Of a DNA stretch of 64,000 bases, positions 19,076 through 27,016 are shown piece by piece. The DNA lies in assembly GCA_044221135.1 (NCBI GenBank), contig JBGAPT010000006.1, positions 20,068 through 84,067 of the forward strand, written 5' to 3'. This stretch comes from UBA4722 sp044221135 (GTDB lineage: Bacteria; Pseudomonadota; Gammaproteobacteria; DSM-16500). Both the position numbers and the translations under genes were made by a program. How positions within the stretch are numbered: position 1 is the first letter of the stretch; each line of letters starts with the position of its first letter. Below the pieces are notes generated by a model. The model was not told the origin of the DNA. It saw nothing but the letters and a program-made list of their open reading frames with translations, and did no database searches.

Positions 19076-19769
19076 GGCTCACCACCCGTATTACTTTGAT
19101 TTTTCCATGTGGTGCAACTGTGATGCTTTCAAGACTAATTGCGCTCGTACCTTGTTTGAAAAATTGCTTTTCATTTAAATAAATTGGATAAGCTTGAGTA
19201 TTGATCAATTCATAGATTTGCCCTTCAAAATGTACCCCTTTATAAATTGTTTTAAGACGTAATGTTGCAATATTTCCAAAATGATAAAGGGTTTTATTAT
19301 CCACTTGGCTTATACTATAACCTTCTGGCATAGCATCAGTCGCCATCGCTTTGACTAATTGAGATAAAGTCGTTTGGTAATCAGATGATTGCTCAAAACG
19401 AGCTGCTTTTTGTAAATCAACTCCTTTTGGAACCAACATTAAAGTGCCGCCAGGTACAGAAACTGGTGTTAAAAGAAGTGTGAAGTGTCTATTTTTTTCT
19501 GTTTCAATTAATACTGTAAAAGCTGCATTTTGATAAGCCACTGTGGGTTGCAAATAAACTTCACCATTATTTTCATCATTTTCTCGCGTATAGGCGCCAC
19601 GTATTCCCTTTAATGATTTTATCCTATCATTTTGGACAATAATGCGTGTAATATCTAAGGATGAGATTTTTGCTGTTACAGTTTCATTATCAATAACACC
19701 TTTAATTTGCGCTGCATGGACTCCTGATGCAAATAAGAACCCTATCAATATTACACGTAATTTACGCAT
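19068..19769 (-). CDS. traK: TraK core-complex protein (VirB9-like secretin)
   Basis: This 233-residue periplasmic protein (F TraK 242) has signal peptide VILIGFLFASGVHAAQ. The beta-rich sequence includes RIIVQNDRIKSLKG and GEVYLQP, typical of TraK. It forms the outer-membrane core with TraV and TraB. The start overlaps the traE stop by 8 bases. Confidence 0.93.
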   Translation of the reverse strand: MRKLRVILIGFLFASGVHAAQIKGVIDNETVTAKISSLDITRIIVQNDRIKSLKGIRGAYTRENDENNGEVYLQPTVAYQNAAFTVLIETEKNRHFTLLLTPVSVPGGTLMLVPKGVDLQKAARFEQSSDYQTTLSQLVKAMATDAMPEGYSISQVDNKTLYHFGNIATLRLKTIYKGVHFEGQIYELINTQAYPIYLNEKQFFKQGTSAISLESITVAPHGKIKVIRVVSHA

Positions 19770-20322
19770 TTTTCACCTCTTCAAATTTTGTAATTAATGG
19801 TGTAAATGCATTAAACCGATAGATAAAGTGATAACTTACTCGCTTTGTAGGAAGCAAAGTATCGCCTACAAAAGTTTTTAAATCGCCAATAATAATTGCT
19901 TCATTATGTTTACAATCAACCTTAATATCCATTGGAAAAAAAGATGTAGTGATATGCTCATTTTTAATTTTATCTGAAAGCGCAACCAATTCGGGTTTTA
20001 ATTTTGTGTAATAGGATGGATCTGCATATCGCAAAAGTTGTTCTTGTTGATAATCGACATTATCTGCTGTCACATTGAGCGCAAGCTCTGACAAAGCAAA
20101 TGTAATTCTTTCTAAATATTCACGTGAAGCATATTCATTTGAAACCCAAATATCTTTACTCATATTAGGTGGCATAAGAATAATGCGTTCACGCCCTGAT
20201 AAAAATATAATAGTGAGAGACATCAAAAAACATATTATTAATAATCCGCTCGACAAAAGAAGATATCCATTTCGCTGGTCTATCATTTTTTTTATTTCAG
20301 CTTGATAGGTCGATAATTTCAT
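19762..20322 (-). CDS. traE: TraE pilus assembly protein (VirB8-like fold)
   Basis: This 186-residue inner-membrane protein (F TraE 188) has one N-terminal membrane helix (about residues 20-42), then a periplasmic domain with the family features RERIILMPPNM, VSNEYASREYLERI and the C-terminal KRVSYHFIYRF. It begins 3 bases after traL. Confidence 0.93.
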   Translation of the reverse strand: MKLSTYQAEIKKMIDQRNGYLLLSSGLLIICFLMSLTIIFLSGRERIILMPPNMSKDIWVSNEYASREYLERITFALSELALNVTADNVDYQQEQLLRYADPSYYTKLKPELVALSDKIKNEHITTSFFPMDIKVDCKHNEAIIIGDLKTFVGDTLLPTKRVSYHFIYRFNAFTPLITKFEEVKNA

Positions 20323-20325
20323 AAT

Positions 20326-20643
20326 TCACCCTAAATAATGACGAATGTACGAAGGAGGCGTTGCTTTAAACTTAACAATAGACGGCAGATACCAATATGC
20401 AAGATAAACAAGATAAAAATGGCCTTGCTCACCCTTTAATTTTTTGATGGCAAATAAAGCCGATAACCCTATCATGACTCCAAGCATGATTTGATTTAGA
20501 ATAAATCCTAATANNNNNNNNNNNNNNNNNNNNNNNNNNNNNNNNNNNNNNNNNNNNNNNNNNNNNNNNNNAAATTCATCAATCGTCAATAAATAAATTC
20601 TAAATGGTTCATCAAGCGATTTTGGAATGTAATATTTGTCCAT
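20326..20643 (-). CDS. traL: TraL pilus assembly protein, sequence interrupted by an assembly gap
   Basis: The gene reads through a run of 58 N (20514-20571), so about 20 residues are unknown and the true length is not certain. The visible N-terminus YYIPKSLDEPFRIYLLTIDE and C-terminus YLAYWYLPSIVKFKATPPSY match F TraL, a small inner-membrane protein needed for pilus tip formation. The hydrophobic middle fits. Position between traA and traE is as in F. Confidence 0.88.
   Translation of the reverse strand: MDKYYIPKSLDEPFRIYLLTIDEFXXXXXXXXXXXXXXXXXXXXLGFILNQIMLGVMIGLSALFAIKKLKGEQGHFYLVYLAYWYLPSIVKFKATPPSYIRHYLG
20514..20571. other. Assembly gap (58 N) inside traL
   Basis: The sequence holds 58 consecutive unknown bases. 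The frame happens to stay open across them, suggesting the gap size is real or nearly so, but scaffolding gaps can be wrong in length. Confidence 0.99.
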
Positions 20644-20646
20644 GAT

Positions 20647-20949
20647 TTATCTCGCCAAAAATAAAAGTAAATTAATGAATAAGGTGACTACAATTACTGA
20701 ACCTAATACGATAATATTTTTTCTTGTCGCAAACATTAATAATGCTGCAATACCATCAATATAAAGAATATAGTGTCTCCCAGTACCTGCTAGCGTATCT
20801 TTAATATCGGTATCAGATCCTGCCAATGTATCAGTTGCAAATGCACTTCTAGTTATTAAAACAAATGTTATAAAAAACATTATTTTTGCTATTGCAAATG
20901 AGGCTGGATGAGTAATAATTTCATTCATTTTTCGCAAGAAATTTGACAT
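20647..20949 (-). CDS. traA: TraA F-type propilin
   Basis: This 100-residue pilin precursor has a long signal region (MFFITFVLITRSAFA), then a short mature chain with two hydrophobic helices separated by a basic loop (LLMFATRKNIIVLG), the layout of F pilin. Cleavage after AFA would leave about 63 residues. A strong AAGGAG lies 6 bases upstream of the ATG at 20949. It overlaps the upstream lipoprotein gene by 29 bases. No traQ or traX chaperone or acetylase is recognisable in the window. Confidence 0.88.
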   Translation of the reverse strand: MSNFLRKMNEIITHPASFAIAKIMFFITFVLITRSAFATDTLAGSDTDIKDTLAGTGRHYILYIDGIAALLMFATRKNIIVLGSVIVVTLFINLLLFLAR

Positions 20950-21250
20950 TTACTTTTCTCCTTGATAAGTTTTTTGGGTTTAAATATACATCAGATTTAA
21001 TAGAACGATGGGCTGACCATTTATTTGAAATAGGATGACATGGACAACAGTTATCTCCGCAGAGATAAAACTGAGATGGTCGTGTTTGTGATGCTAGTTT
21101 TTCATTAACATGAAATGCTTCAGGTGATACCACTGGAATGTAAATATTTTTTTGACAGCTTATCAAAAAAATTGGGGTTAATAATATTATCAGGCAAGAC
21201 CTGATATTCATGTTATTCACTGATTTTGATAAACAGCCAGCAGATTTCAT
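20921..21250 (-). CDS. Small predicted lipoprotein, first gene of the tra operon
   Basis: I do not recognise this gene. The lipobox is clear (LLTPIFLISCQ), with the mature part containing the cysteine cluster LCGDNCCPCHP. The ATG at 21250 has GGAG 7 bases upstream. A GTG at 21322 with AGAGG is an alternative longer start, and the ATG at 21211 would give the most classical signal peptide. It overlaps traA by 29 bases, so it is probably translated with the pilin. It occupies the place of traM/traJ/traY of F but looks nothing like a DNA-binding regulator. Confidence 0.68.
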   Translation of the reverse strand: MKSAGCLSKSVNNMNIRSCLIILLTPIFLISCQKNIYIPVVSPEAFHVNEKLASQTRPSQFYLCGDNCCPCHPISNKWSAHRSIKSDVYLNPKNLSRRKVNVKFLAKNE

Positions 21251-21322
21251 GACATTACTCCATTTTAGCCTGCATTGCTGATCCAGGTCGGTTTTCTCCT
21301 TAAAGGTTTTATTAATTTCCAC

Positions 21323-21519
21323 TTTTAAACCTCTTTTTTATATAACTATCAAATAATAAATATTATATAATTGACAACTATCATATATGATAGATATTTA
21401 TCATGCAATAGCGATTGCGAGATTTATTATATTCATATATTATTTAGCCTAGATCAGATGATCTCATTTTGAACAGATATGCTTTGGATAATTTCAACTG
21501 TTAATGATGGTGACAAAAC
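21323..21519. promoter_or_regulatory. Divergent promoter region for the tra operon and the DUF2520 gene
   Basis: This very AT-rich intergenic stretch lies between two divergent genes. On the plus strand TTGACA (21371-21376) is followed after about 17 bases by an AT-rich -10-like segment. On the minus strand TATAAT-like sequence lies near 21360. A perfect palindrome sits between these elements, as expected of a repressor site. No traM/traY-like oriT-side gene is present. The promoter calls are inferred from motifs only. Confidence 0.55.
21378..21393. promoter_or_regulatory. 16-bp perfect palindrome, candidate repressor operator at the tra promoter
   Basis: CTATCATATATGATAG is a perfect inverted repeat, and a further TATCAT follows at 21399-21404. 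The same half-sites (ATGATA/TATCAT) form an inverted repeat just upstream of the C2-like repressor gene at 24497, suggesting that repressor binds both. Confidence 0.5.
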
Positions 21520-22425
21520 ATGACAACAATTAATTGTATTGGCTGTGGTAAATTAGGTAAAACAATTTTAAAACTCATTGCTGATAACCAATTAGCAAAA
21601 ATTAATGACATCGCTAACCAATCTCATCAAAGCGCAAAAGCAGCTGTGGAATTTATCGGGCAAGGAAATGCTATAAGTAAGCTGGATGAACTATCACCCG
21701 CTGATATTTATTTTATTGCAACACGCGATGATACGATACAAAAAGTCTGTGAGGAATTAGTCAGAAAAAATTTATTAAAGCCAGGTGCTATTGTTGTACA
21801 TTTTAGCGGTTCTTTATCCTCTGACATCTTATTATCTGCGCGTAATGCACAGTGTTTTATCGCAAGCGCACACCCAATTAAAAGCTTTGCTCAACCATCA
21901 ATTGTTGTAGCTAATTTTTCAGGCACATATGTAGCAATAGAGGGCAATCCAGAAGCCATGCCCGCAATAAGTGAGCTGTTCAAAGGCATAGGAGGCGTAG
22001 TCTTTAATATTAAAAAAGAAAATAAACGTCAGTATCATGCTGCAATGGTCATTGCCAATAATTATTTAACCACATTACATTATCAAGCAGTAGAAAACCT
22101 AAAAAGCTCAGGCGTTGAAGAAAATATTGCTAAAAAATTAGTTTCAATGATGATGAGTGATTCACTAAATAATGTAAACAGACTCAGCCACAAAGAGGCA
22201 TTAACAGGTCCTATACAACGAGGCGATGCCATGACCATCAAAGGTCACATGGAAGCCTTAAAACATGACCCTATCAATAAAGCAATTTATGCCGCCCTTG
22301 GTAAAGGCACATTACCACTTACTTCTCATGGTCCTTCGGAGAAAAAAGAACTTGAAAAGATCCTATCTTATGAAGGTGAAAAAGAAGACGTACGTGTCGC
22401 TCCTGGCATAAAAAGTCATTTATGA
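21520..22425 (+). CDS. Rossmann-like/DUF2520 NAD(P)-dependent oxidoreductase
   Basis: This 301-residue protein has an N-terminal dinucleotide-binding motif INCIGCGKLGKTI (residues 4-16) and the DUF2520 all-helical C-terminal domain beginning near residue 165 (HAAMVIANNYLTTLHYQA, LTGPIQRGDAMTI). The family resembles ketopantoate reductase and 6-phosphogluconate dehydrogenase folds; the substrate is unknown. It is transcribed divergently from the tra operon and shares its promoter region, so it may respond to the same repressor. The relation to conjugation is unclear; it may be cargo. Confidence 0.85.
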   Translation: MTTINCIGCGKLGKTILKLIADNQLAKINDIANQSHQSAKAAVEFIGQGNAISKLDELSPADIYFIATRDDTIQKVCEELVRKNLLKPGAIVVHFSGSLSSDILLSARNAQCFIASAHPIKSFAQPSIVVANFSGTYVAIEGNPEAMPAISELFKGIGGVVFNIKKENKRQYHAAMVIANNYLTTLHYQAVENLKSSGVEENIAKKLVSMMMSDSLNNVNRLSHKEALTGPIQRGDAMTIKGHMEALKHDPINKAIYAALGKGTLPLTSHGPSEKKELEKILSYEGEKEDVRVAPGIKSHL

Positions 22426-22438
22426 AATATATTTCATA
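22421..22438. terminator. 18-bp palindrome spanning two convergent stop codons
   Basis: TATGAAATATATTTCATA is perfectly self-complementary and covers the stop codons of the converging genes at 22425 and 22434. It could act as a weak bidirectional hairpin terminator, but no U-tract follows, so function is uncertain. Confidence 0.35.
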
Positions 22439-22922
22439 GTTTAAATAGCGCCTTTACTTTATGTAACAAATTTTTCTTTTGGCGCACAGTTTCAACTCCA
22501 TACTTAAATCCAACTCTATATCCAATAGCATGGCCATATTTGCCGTTCATATTTTCCAGCAATTCTGCATTTGATGAGATATATTTTTCTGAATAGGTTT
22601 TTCTCTCGCCGTACTGATTTTCTAAGACAACCGTCCCATTTCTATCATGCTCTACTATTCGAAGCTTAGCTTTTCTAAACTTAATTTCCATGTCAAGCTG
22701 TGTAATTGTTATTAGATCTTCTTTGCTTAGACCAGCTCTTGCTTTTGGATTATTAAGAATTTCTTCCGCTGTCATTTTAGGAAAAACATTTTTCCCAATA
22801 AGGCGCATGACACATATCTCATGGCCATATTTTTTATCATAAATAATATCATCGAGCTCAAAAGATACCTCTGGCTCTAGTCTATCAAGGAATGTAGACC
22901 ATATTTTAATAACATTTTTCAT
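22434..22922 (-). CDS. Hypothetical protein, 162 residues
   Basis: I do not recognise this gene. The middle holds a helical stretch (MTAEEILNNPKARAGLSKEDL) and the C-terminus is basic with aromatic glycine segments (GYRVGFKYGVETVRQ). There is no signal peptide or membrane helix. It is followed on the same strand by the transporter/repressor pair 79 bases upstream, so it could share their transcript. Ribosome site is weak. Confidence 0.6.
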   Translation of the reverse strand: MKNVIKIWSTFLDRLEPEVSFELDDIIYDKKYGHEICVMRLIGKNVFPKMTAEEILNNPKARAGLSKEDLITITQLDMEIKFRKAKLRIVEHDRNGTVVLENQYGERKTYSEKYISSNAELLENMNGKYGHAIGYRVGFKYGVETVRQKKNLLHKVKALFKL

Positions 22923-23001
22923 AATATAAGTCCGTTAATTATTTGAGTTGTTATTCATTTTCCTATTCTTTGAATTCATCAAGTTCAGTAACAAGATTAT
23001 T

Positions 23002-23844
23002 TCATGCACATGCAATATCATTTTTTGCCTTGTGATCAATAAAATCAAGTATGCTTTTTTTGTTTTTTATAGCATTAGAGTGAAAATTAGAAACCACATA
23101 TTCTAAATTTTCTCTATTATTTCTTTCCTCAAATTCTACGACAGAATCATCAAATTTTCTAAATGGGTTATAACTAATACCGATATCATACACATCACTA
23201 TATTCAGCACGTTTTAACATCTTTGCGATTAACGAAGTCAATGGGGTTGTTAATATAGAAAAAATCATTTTAAAAATCCATACAGAATAAATTATTCTAA
23301 TCACATCCCAAAAATCCCTAAGTCCTGAAAATAAAATTAGATATGCGACTGTACAAAGCACTAGCTCACTAAAACCACAAGATATGATCGTCCTTACCCA
23401 AAATCGTTTTCCTTGCATGTAAATTTTTAACTTGGAAATAAGAAAAGCATTTGCAAGCATGCCGCAAGTGACTGAAAAACAACTTGTCAAATTCACTCGC
23501 AATACATGCTTAAAAGTAAGATCATAAGCTTGATTAAGTAAATTATGTGGTGGAGATGGTGCGATCCATAAAAAAAATGTTATTAGAATTCCAAAAACAC
23601 ATTGGCAAATAATGCCATTAAACAGCATTTTCATTGTGATTTTATAACCATATGTTTCTGCAGTAATATCACCAATGGCAAAAATTATTGGAATAATAAA
23701 ACCACTTAATGGAAGCTCTTTTCCGTATACCTCTACCATTCTATACGCTGTCGTATCACAAATAACAAATACTGTTATAAACAACATAGTTAAAGTAGTC
23801 AGGTATTTATATTGTTTTAGAGGTCTTCTTCTATTCAAACTCAT
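23002..23844 (-). CDS. Queuosine precursor transporter family (YhhQ/VUT) membrane protein
   Basis: This 280-residue protein has about six hydrophobic helices and the family signature GDITAETYGYKITMK (residues about 58-72), the counterpart of the DxxTExYGY motif of YhhQ transporters, which import queuine/preQ precursors. A C-terminal soluble extension of about 70 residues (from YDIGISYNPF) is unusual. Its ATG overlaps the repressor stop by 4 bases (ATGA), so the two are co-translated. Bacteria dependent on a eukaryotic host may carry such salvage transporters, which is consistent with but does not prove that lifestyle. Confidence 0.82.
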   Translation of the reverse strand: MSLNRRRPLKQYKYLTTLTMLFITVFVICDTTAYRMVEVYGKELPLSGFIIPIIFAIGDITAETYGYKITMKMLFNGIICQCVFGILITFFLWIAPSPPHNLLNQAYDLTFKHVLRVNLTSCFSVTCGMLANAFLISKLKIYMQGKRFWVRTIISCGFSELVLCTVAYLILFSGLRDFWDVIRIIYSVWIFKMIFSILTTPLTSLIAKMLKRAEYSDVYDIGISYNPFRKFDDSVVEFEERNNRENLEYVVSNFHSNAIKNKKSILDFIDHKAKNDIACA

Positions 23845-24497
23845 CTATAATTCTCGATTGAACTTATTACTACACCAATTGTGCAAAATTTTTTGATTGG
23901 AGCCATTTCTCCATAATGCGGATTGATCGGTTTAAGAAAATAATTATTGCCTTCAGCGAAATACTGCCTAAATAAAGGGATCTTATCATTTCCTATTGTG
24001 CAAAATATGTAATCCATATCTTTTGCATCTACTGTAGGATCAATGATAACAATAGAGCTCTTATAAAATATAGGGTTTAATGAATCAGTGTCTATTTCTA
24101 TTCCAAAACTCTTATTACTTAAATTACCGACAGTACCAACATATAATTTTGCATTAAAATTGATAGGCCATGCTTTAATTTCCCCTAATTTCATGACGGG
24201 AATATATTGAATCTCCCCCATTTTTTTCTTGTTCTGATATTCATCACTCGAGATATCTTCATAAAGCAAGTCATGCAAATCCACCCTAAAAAAATCAGCT
24301 ATAGGTTCTATTGTGGAAAGCGTTGGATTGTTATCCTCTCTCTTTATTCTAAAAATAGTGGGCAAAGGAATGCCTGTTTCTAACGATAATGTTTTCGTAT
24401 CAACTTTAAACTTGCTGAGCAAAAAATCAAGGTTCCGATGAAGAAACCGTTTTTTCCTCTTAAATCGATCTTTTATAGCTTTTATCATTACAAACAT
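23841..24497 (-). CDS. CI/C2-like repressor, HTH plus S24/LexA-fold domain
   Basis: This 218-residue regulator has an N-terminal helix-turn-helix (about residues 27-70, LSLETGIPLPTIFRIKRED) and a C-terminal LexA/S24 fold. The region equivalent to the Ser-containing GDSM-P-G-D motif reads DTDSLNPIFYKSSIVIIDP. The position where LexA has its catalytic Lys reads IPLFRQYF, with Phe, so self-cleavage looks lost and induction must work differently. ATGATA/TATCAT repeats just upstream (24514-24545) suggest autoregulation, and the same half-sites occur at the tra promoter. It is the first gene of a two-gene unit with the transporter. Confidence 0.83.
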   Translation of the reverse strand: MFVMIKAIKDRFKRKKRFLHRNLDFLLSKFKVDTKTLSLETGIPLPTIFRIKREDNNPTLSTIEPIADFFRVDLHDLLYEDISSDEYQNKKKMGEIQYIPVMKLGEIKAWPINFNAKLYVGTVGNLSNKSFGIEIDTDSLNPIFYKSSIVIIDPTVDAKDMDYIFCTIGNDKIPLFRQYFAEGNNYFLKPINPHYGEMAPIKKFCTIGVVISSIENYR

Positions 24498-24513
24498 CCT
24501 AGCGTGCGTATTA

Positions 24514-24545
24514 ATGATACGATATCATAACGATATTATATGATA
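24514..24545. promoter_or_regulatory. Candidate autoregulatory operators upstream of the repressor gene
   Basis: An inverted repeat ATGATA-CGA-TATCAT occupies 24514-24528. A second arm pair TATCATA (24523-24529) and TATGATA (24539-24545) follows. They lie 17-48 bases upstream of the repressor ATG, where a promoter is expected. Confidence 0.5.
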
Positions 24546-24601
24546 GTTCAGAGTAATAAAATAGCTACCATTAAATTTCCTGTCCTCACTAAAATATCCC
24601 A

Positions 24602-25897
24602 TCATATGGCCGCCTGGCAGAATTGGGTTATATGTGAGCCAACTTGTGCATGTAAATTTAATTTTTCTTTACGTTTTAATGGTGCAGGAGTTTCCCATCG
24701 TTTTTCGCGTATTAATTTAATGGCTATACTGGCCGCATGAGATACGCTTAAAGGACTTCCATTTTGGGATAGTTTTAGCGCCCCAAAACGAATAGCATAA
24801 ATTATCTCATTGTAAACTTTTTGCCGGTCTACTGATGGGATATATTTCTCTACCACATGTTTAATTCTTTTAGAATCAGAAGGGCTCAGGCTTCTCTCTC
24901 CGGCTACTTGAGCAAAATTTATTAATGGATCAACATATGATCCAGATTTATTAGTGTGATGTTCTCCTAAAATTAATGAGTTAGCCAACTGTTTCCGCTG
25001 AGTCATCATAACTGTTATTGAGCTTATCGAAGTGTGTAATTTTTGGATTTCGTCAAAAATTGCTACTCGTTCTGGTCCTTGGCTCGTGTTCATTGAGACA
25101 TACAGGGAATTGACCTGTTTTTCAAGGCAATCAATTTTTTCTTGATCGCTAACATCTTGATTTTTAGAAAATGTTTCACGTAGAACAAATTTATGGTTGT
25201 TTGAATCTGGTTCTTGTTCAATATTTTTTGTGGATTCAAATTGAGAGACGACAACAGAGTTGTTGTTTATTAGTATATCTTTTTTAAAATTATTATTTAT
25301 TGGTGTGACATTTATGTCATGGTCAGGGGTGACAATTTTGTCCTGTTGATTTTCGTTAAGCTGAGAATTTAAACATTGATGTGTCTCTTCAGGAATGTCC
25401 AAAGCTGGGTTTATAACCGAATGATCTATGACTATATCCACATCAGAGTATGTATTGTCAAAAGACTCTACTTTTACTTTCTCCCTCTTTTTTCTATCCT
25501 TTACATTGCTGAGATTTTCAATAGTCTTGGCAGGAACTGTTAAATAAAACGTATTTGCTCGTTGCCCACGATAATTGAAGTTATTTTGCACATACAGATA
25601 ACCATTTTCTTTTAGATCTTCGACGTGCCTTTTGATTGTTCGCTCACTGCGACTGAATGTAACTGCTAAGTCTTTATAGCGCATTTTAACGCAAATTTCG
25701 TCGTTCATAATGGCTTTTGAATAGAGATATTCCCATAATTTTGCAGCGGAAGCAGTTAGTTTGGGATCAGTAATTACAGATTCTAATAACCCGGTTGCCA
25801 TTAGAGTGTATTGCTTCGTTTCATTTAAGTTTTTTATTATTTCTGCGTTAGAACAAAGGTCCTTAACGGTATTTTTTGGCAATAAAACACTTCTCAT
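24602..25897 (-). CDS. Plasmid replication initiator-like winged-helix protein
   Basis: This 431-residue protein has an N-terminal winged-helix region (about residues 45-115: LTASAAKLWEYLYSKAIM, VTFSRSERTIKRHVEDLKENGYL), a polar linker, and a helical C-terminal domain. The layout and position next to parB-parA fit a plasmid replication initiator; I do not assign a named Rep family. The start at 25897 has AAGGAG 6 bases upstream; the frame extends further to 26005 but only through non-ATG codons and the promoter. No iteron array is obvious in the flanks, so the origin is not located. Confidence 0.7.
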   Translation of the reverse strand: MRSVLLPKNTVKDLCSNAEIIKNLNETKQYTLMATGLLESVITDPKLTASAAKLWEYLYSKAIMNDEICVKMRYKDLAVTFSRSERTIKRHVEDLKENGYLYVQNNFNYRGQRANTFYLTVPAKTIENLSNVKDRKKREKVKVESFDNTYSDVDIVIDHSVINPALDIPEETHQCLNSQLNENQQDKIVTPDHDINVTPINNNFKKDILINNNSVVVSQFESTKNIEQEPDSNNHKFVLRETFSKNQDVSDQEKIDCLEKQVNSLYVSMNTSQGPERVAIFDEIQKLHTSISSITVMMTQRKQLANSLILGEHHTNKSGSYVDPLINFAQVAGERSLSPSDSKRIKHVVEKYIPSVDRQKVYNEIIYAIRFGALKLSQNGSPLSVSHAASIAIKLIREKRWETPAPLKRKEKLNLHAQVGSHITQFCQAAI

Positions 25898-25976
25898 TGT
25901 CTTCTCCTTGAACAACAAATCATTTATTTCGTTGACAAAGAGAAACTCACACTCTATTATTTCAATTGTCGGATTG

Positions 25977-26005
25977 AATAATTGCAGCGAGTAATTTCCT
26001 GTCAA
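25977..26005 (-). promoter_or_regulatory. Sigma70-type promoter of the replication gene
   Basis: On the minus strand TTGACA (26005-26000) is separated by exactly 17 bases from ATTATT (25982-25977). It lies about 80 bases upstream of the rep start codon. The -35 is a consensus match. Confidence 0.6.
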
Positions 26006-26011
26006 CAGTCC

Positions 26012-26043
26012 AAAACCCTAGAGATTGCAGTCTTTAGGGTTTT
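26012..26043. terminator. Hairpin between parB and rep
   Basis: A 9-bp stem AAAACCCTA / TAGGGTTTT encloses a 14-base loop. A T-rich run follows on the plus side, but the only transcript arriving (parB) comes from the minus side, where the T-tract is inside the stem. It is a plausible parAB terminator; a replication-related role is possible. Confidence 0.45.
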
Positions 26044-26080
26044 TGTTTTTATACACCTAGCCTATTTCATTTTTTAACTC

Positions 26081-27016
26081 CTATGAAAAGTTTCCCCAGG
26101 GAAAAAATGCAATTTGAGCTAGTCCTGTTTTTGAATACTTAACCTTAAATAACTTTTTCCCGCTGTTATTAGTAATCCATGCTAAATCTTTAGTAATGTT
26201 TAATGCATCACTCGTGCGAGCATTTTTTAGTTTGTTAAAGACATACTCTGGAGGCAGTGATTGTCCTATTAATTCTCTCGCAGTTGCTAACATAGTAGCT
26301 TCTAATAAAGGGTCGTTTTTACAAATAAGCTGTAAATGATAACCCCATTTTTGTTTAAGATGCGCTGGATGACCAAAAGCTTTAATAATATCTTCGTGTA
26401 AATCAGCCAATGTCATTAATTTACTAAACCATGATTTTTTTACACCAATACCCTGCATAATCTCAGCCTGGTTTTTGTATATTCCTATATCTATCCATCG
26501 CTTATAATCGCACGCTCTTTCATAAGGACTAATATCTTCTCTTGGCCTATTTTCTGCATCCATCGCAAGTAATGCGTCTTTATCAGATAAATCGACTATA
26601 GCGGCTTTAATTTTTATACCTAGATGTTCACAAGCAAATAGTCTCCTTGCACCACATATAAGCTCATATCCCTCGCCTTTACTATTTTTTCTCACAAGCG
26701 CTGGTATTTGTTGTCCGACTTTTTGTAAGCTCTCAATGAGATCCGCACAGGAATCAGACGTTAGATATTCTCGAAGCCTATTGGCTAAATGCCATGGTTT
26801 ACATAGTTTGGTATCAAGCAACTTAATTTGATACGGTATAGCCGATTCATCTTGTGAGTTTCTTTTTGAAGAAATTGAGAGGTTACTATTTTGTACTGTA
26901 TTAGACATTAATGTAGAAGACATAATATTTGTATCATCTACAGGCTCTATGCCTTCAAATTTAATGGCATCAAGCAACCCAACAATAGCAGCAGAAGTTT
27001 TTCTAGATTTAGACAT
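26081..27016 (-). CDS. parB: ParB plasmid partition protein
   Basis: This 311-residue protein belongs to the ParB/RepB family, which binds the centromere. The N-terminal nuclease-like domain shows the family motif GYELICGARRLFACEHLG (residues about 118-135) and ENRPREDISPYERA, followed by a helix-turn-helix (KNQAEIMQGIGVKKSWFSKL). Its start overlaps parA by 8 bases. The conserved arginine-rich GxRR box and ENxxRxDxSPxE motif are both present, so it is likely functional. Confidence 0.92.
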   Translation of the reverse strand: MSKSRKTSAAIVGLLDAIKFEGIEPVDDTNIMSSTLMSNTVQNSNLSISSKRNSQDESAIPYQIKLLDTKLCKPWHLANRLREYLTSDSCADLIESLQKVGQQIPALVRKNSKGEGYELICGARRLFACEHLGIKIKAAIVDLSDKDALLAMDAENRPREDISPYERACDYKRWIDIGIYKNQAEIMQGIGVKKSWFSKLMTLADLHEDIIKAFGHPAHLKQKWGYHLQLICKNDPLLEATMLATARELIGQSLPPEYVFNKLKNARTSDALNITKDLAWITNNSGKKLFKVKYSKTGLAQIAFFPWGNFS

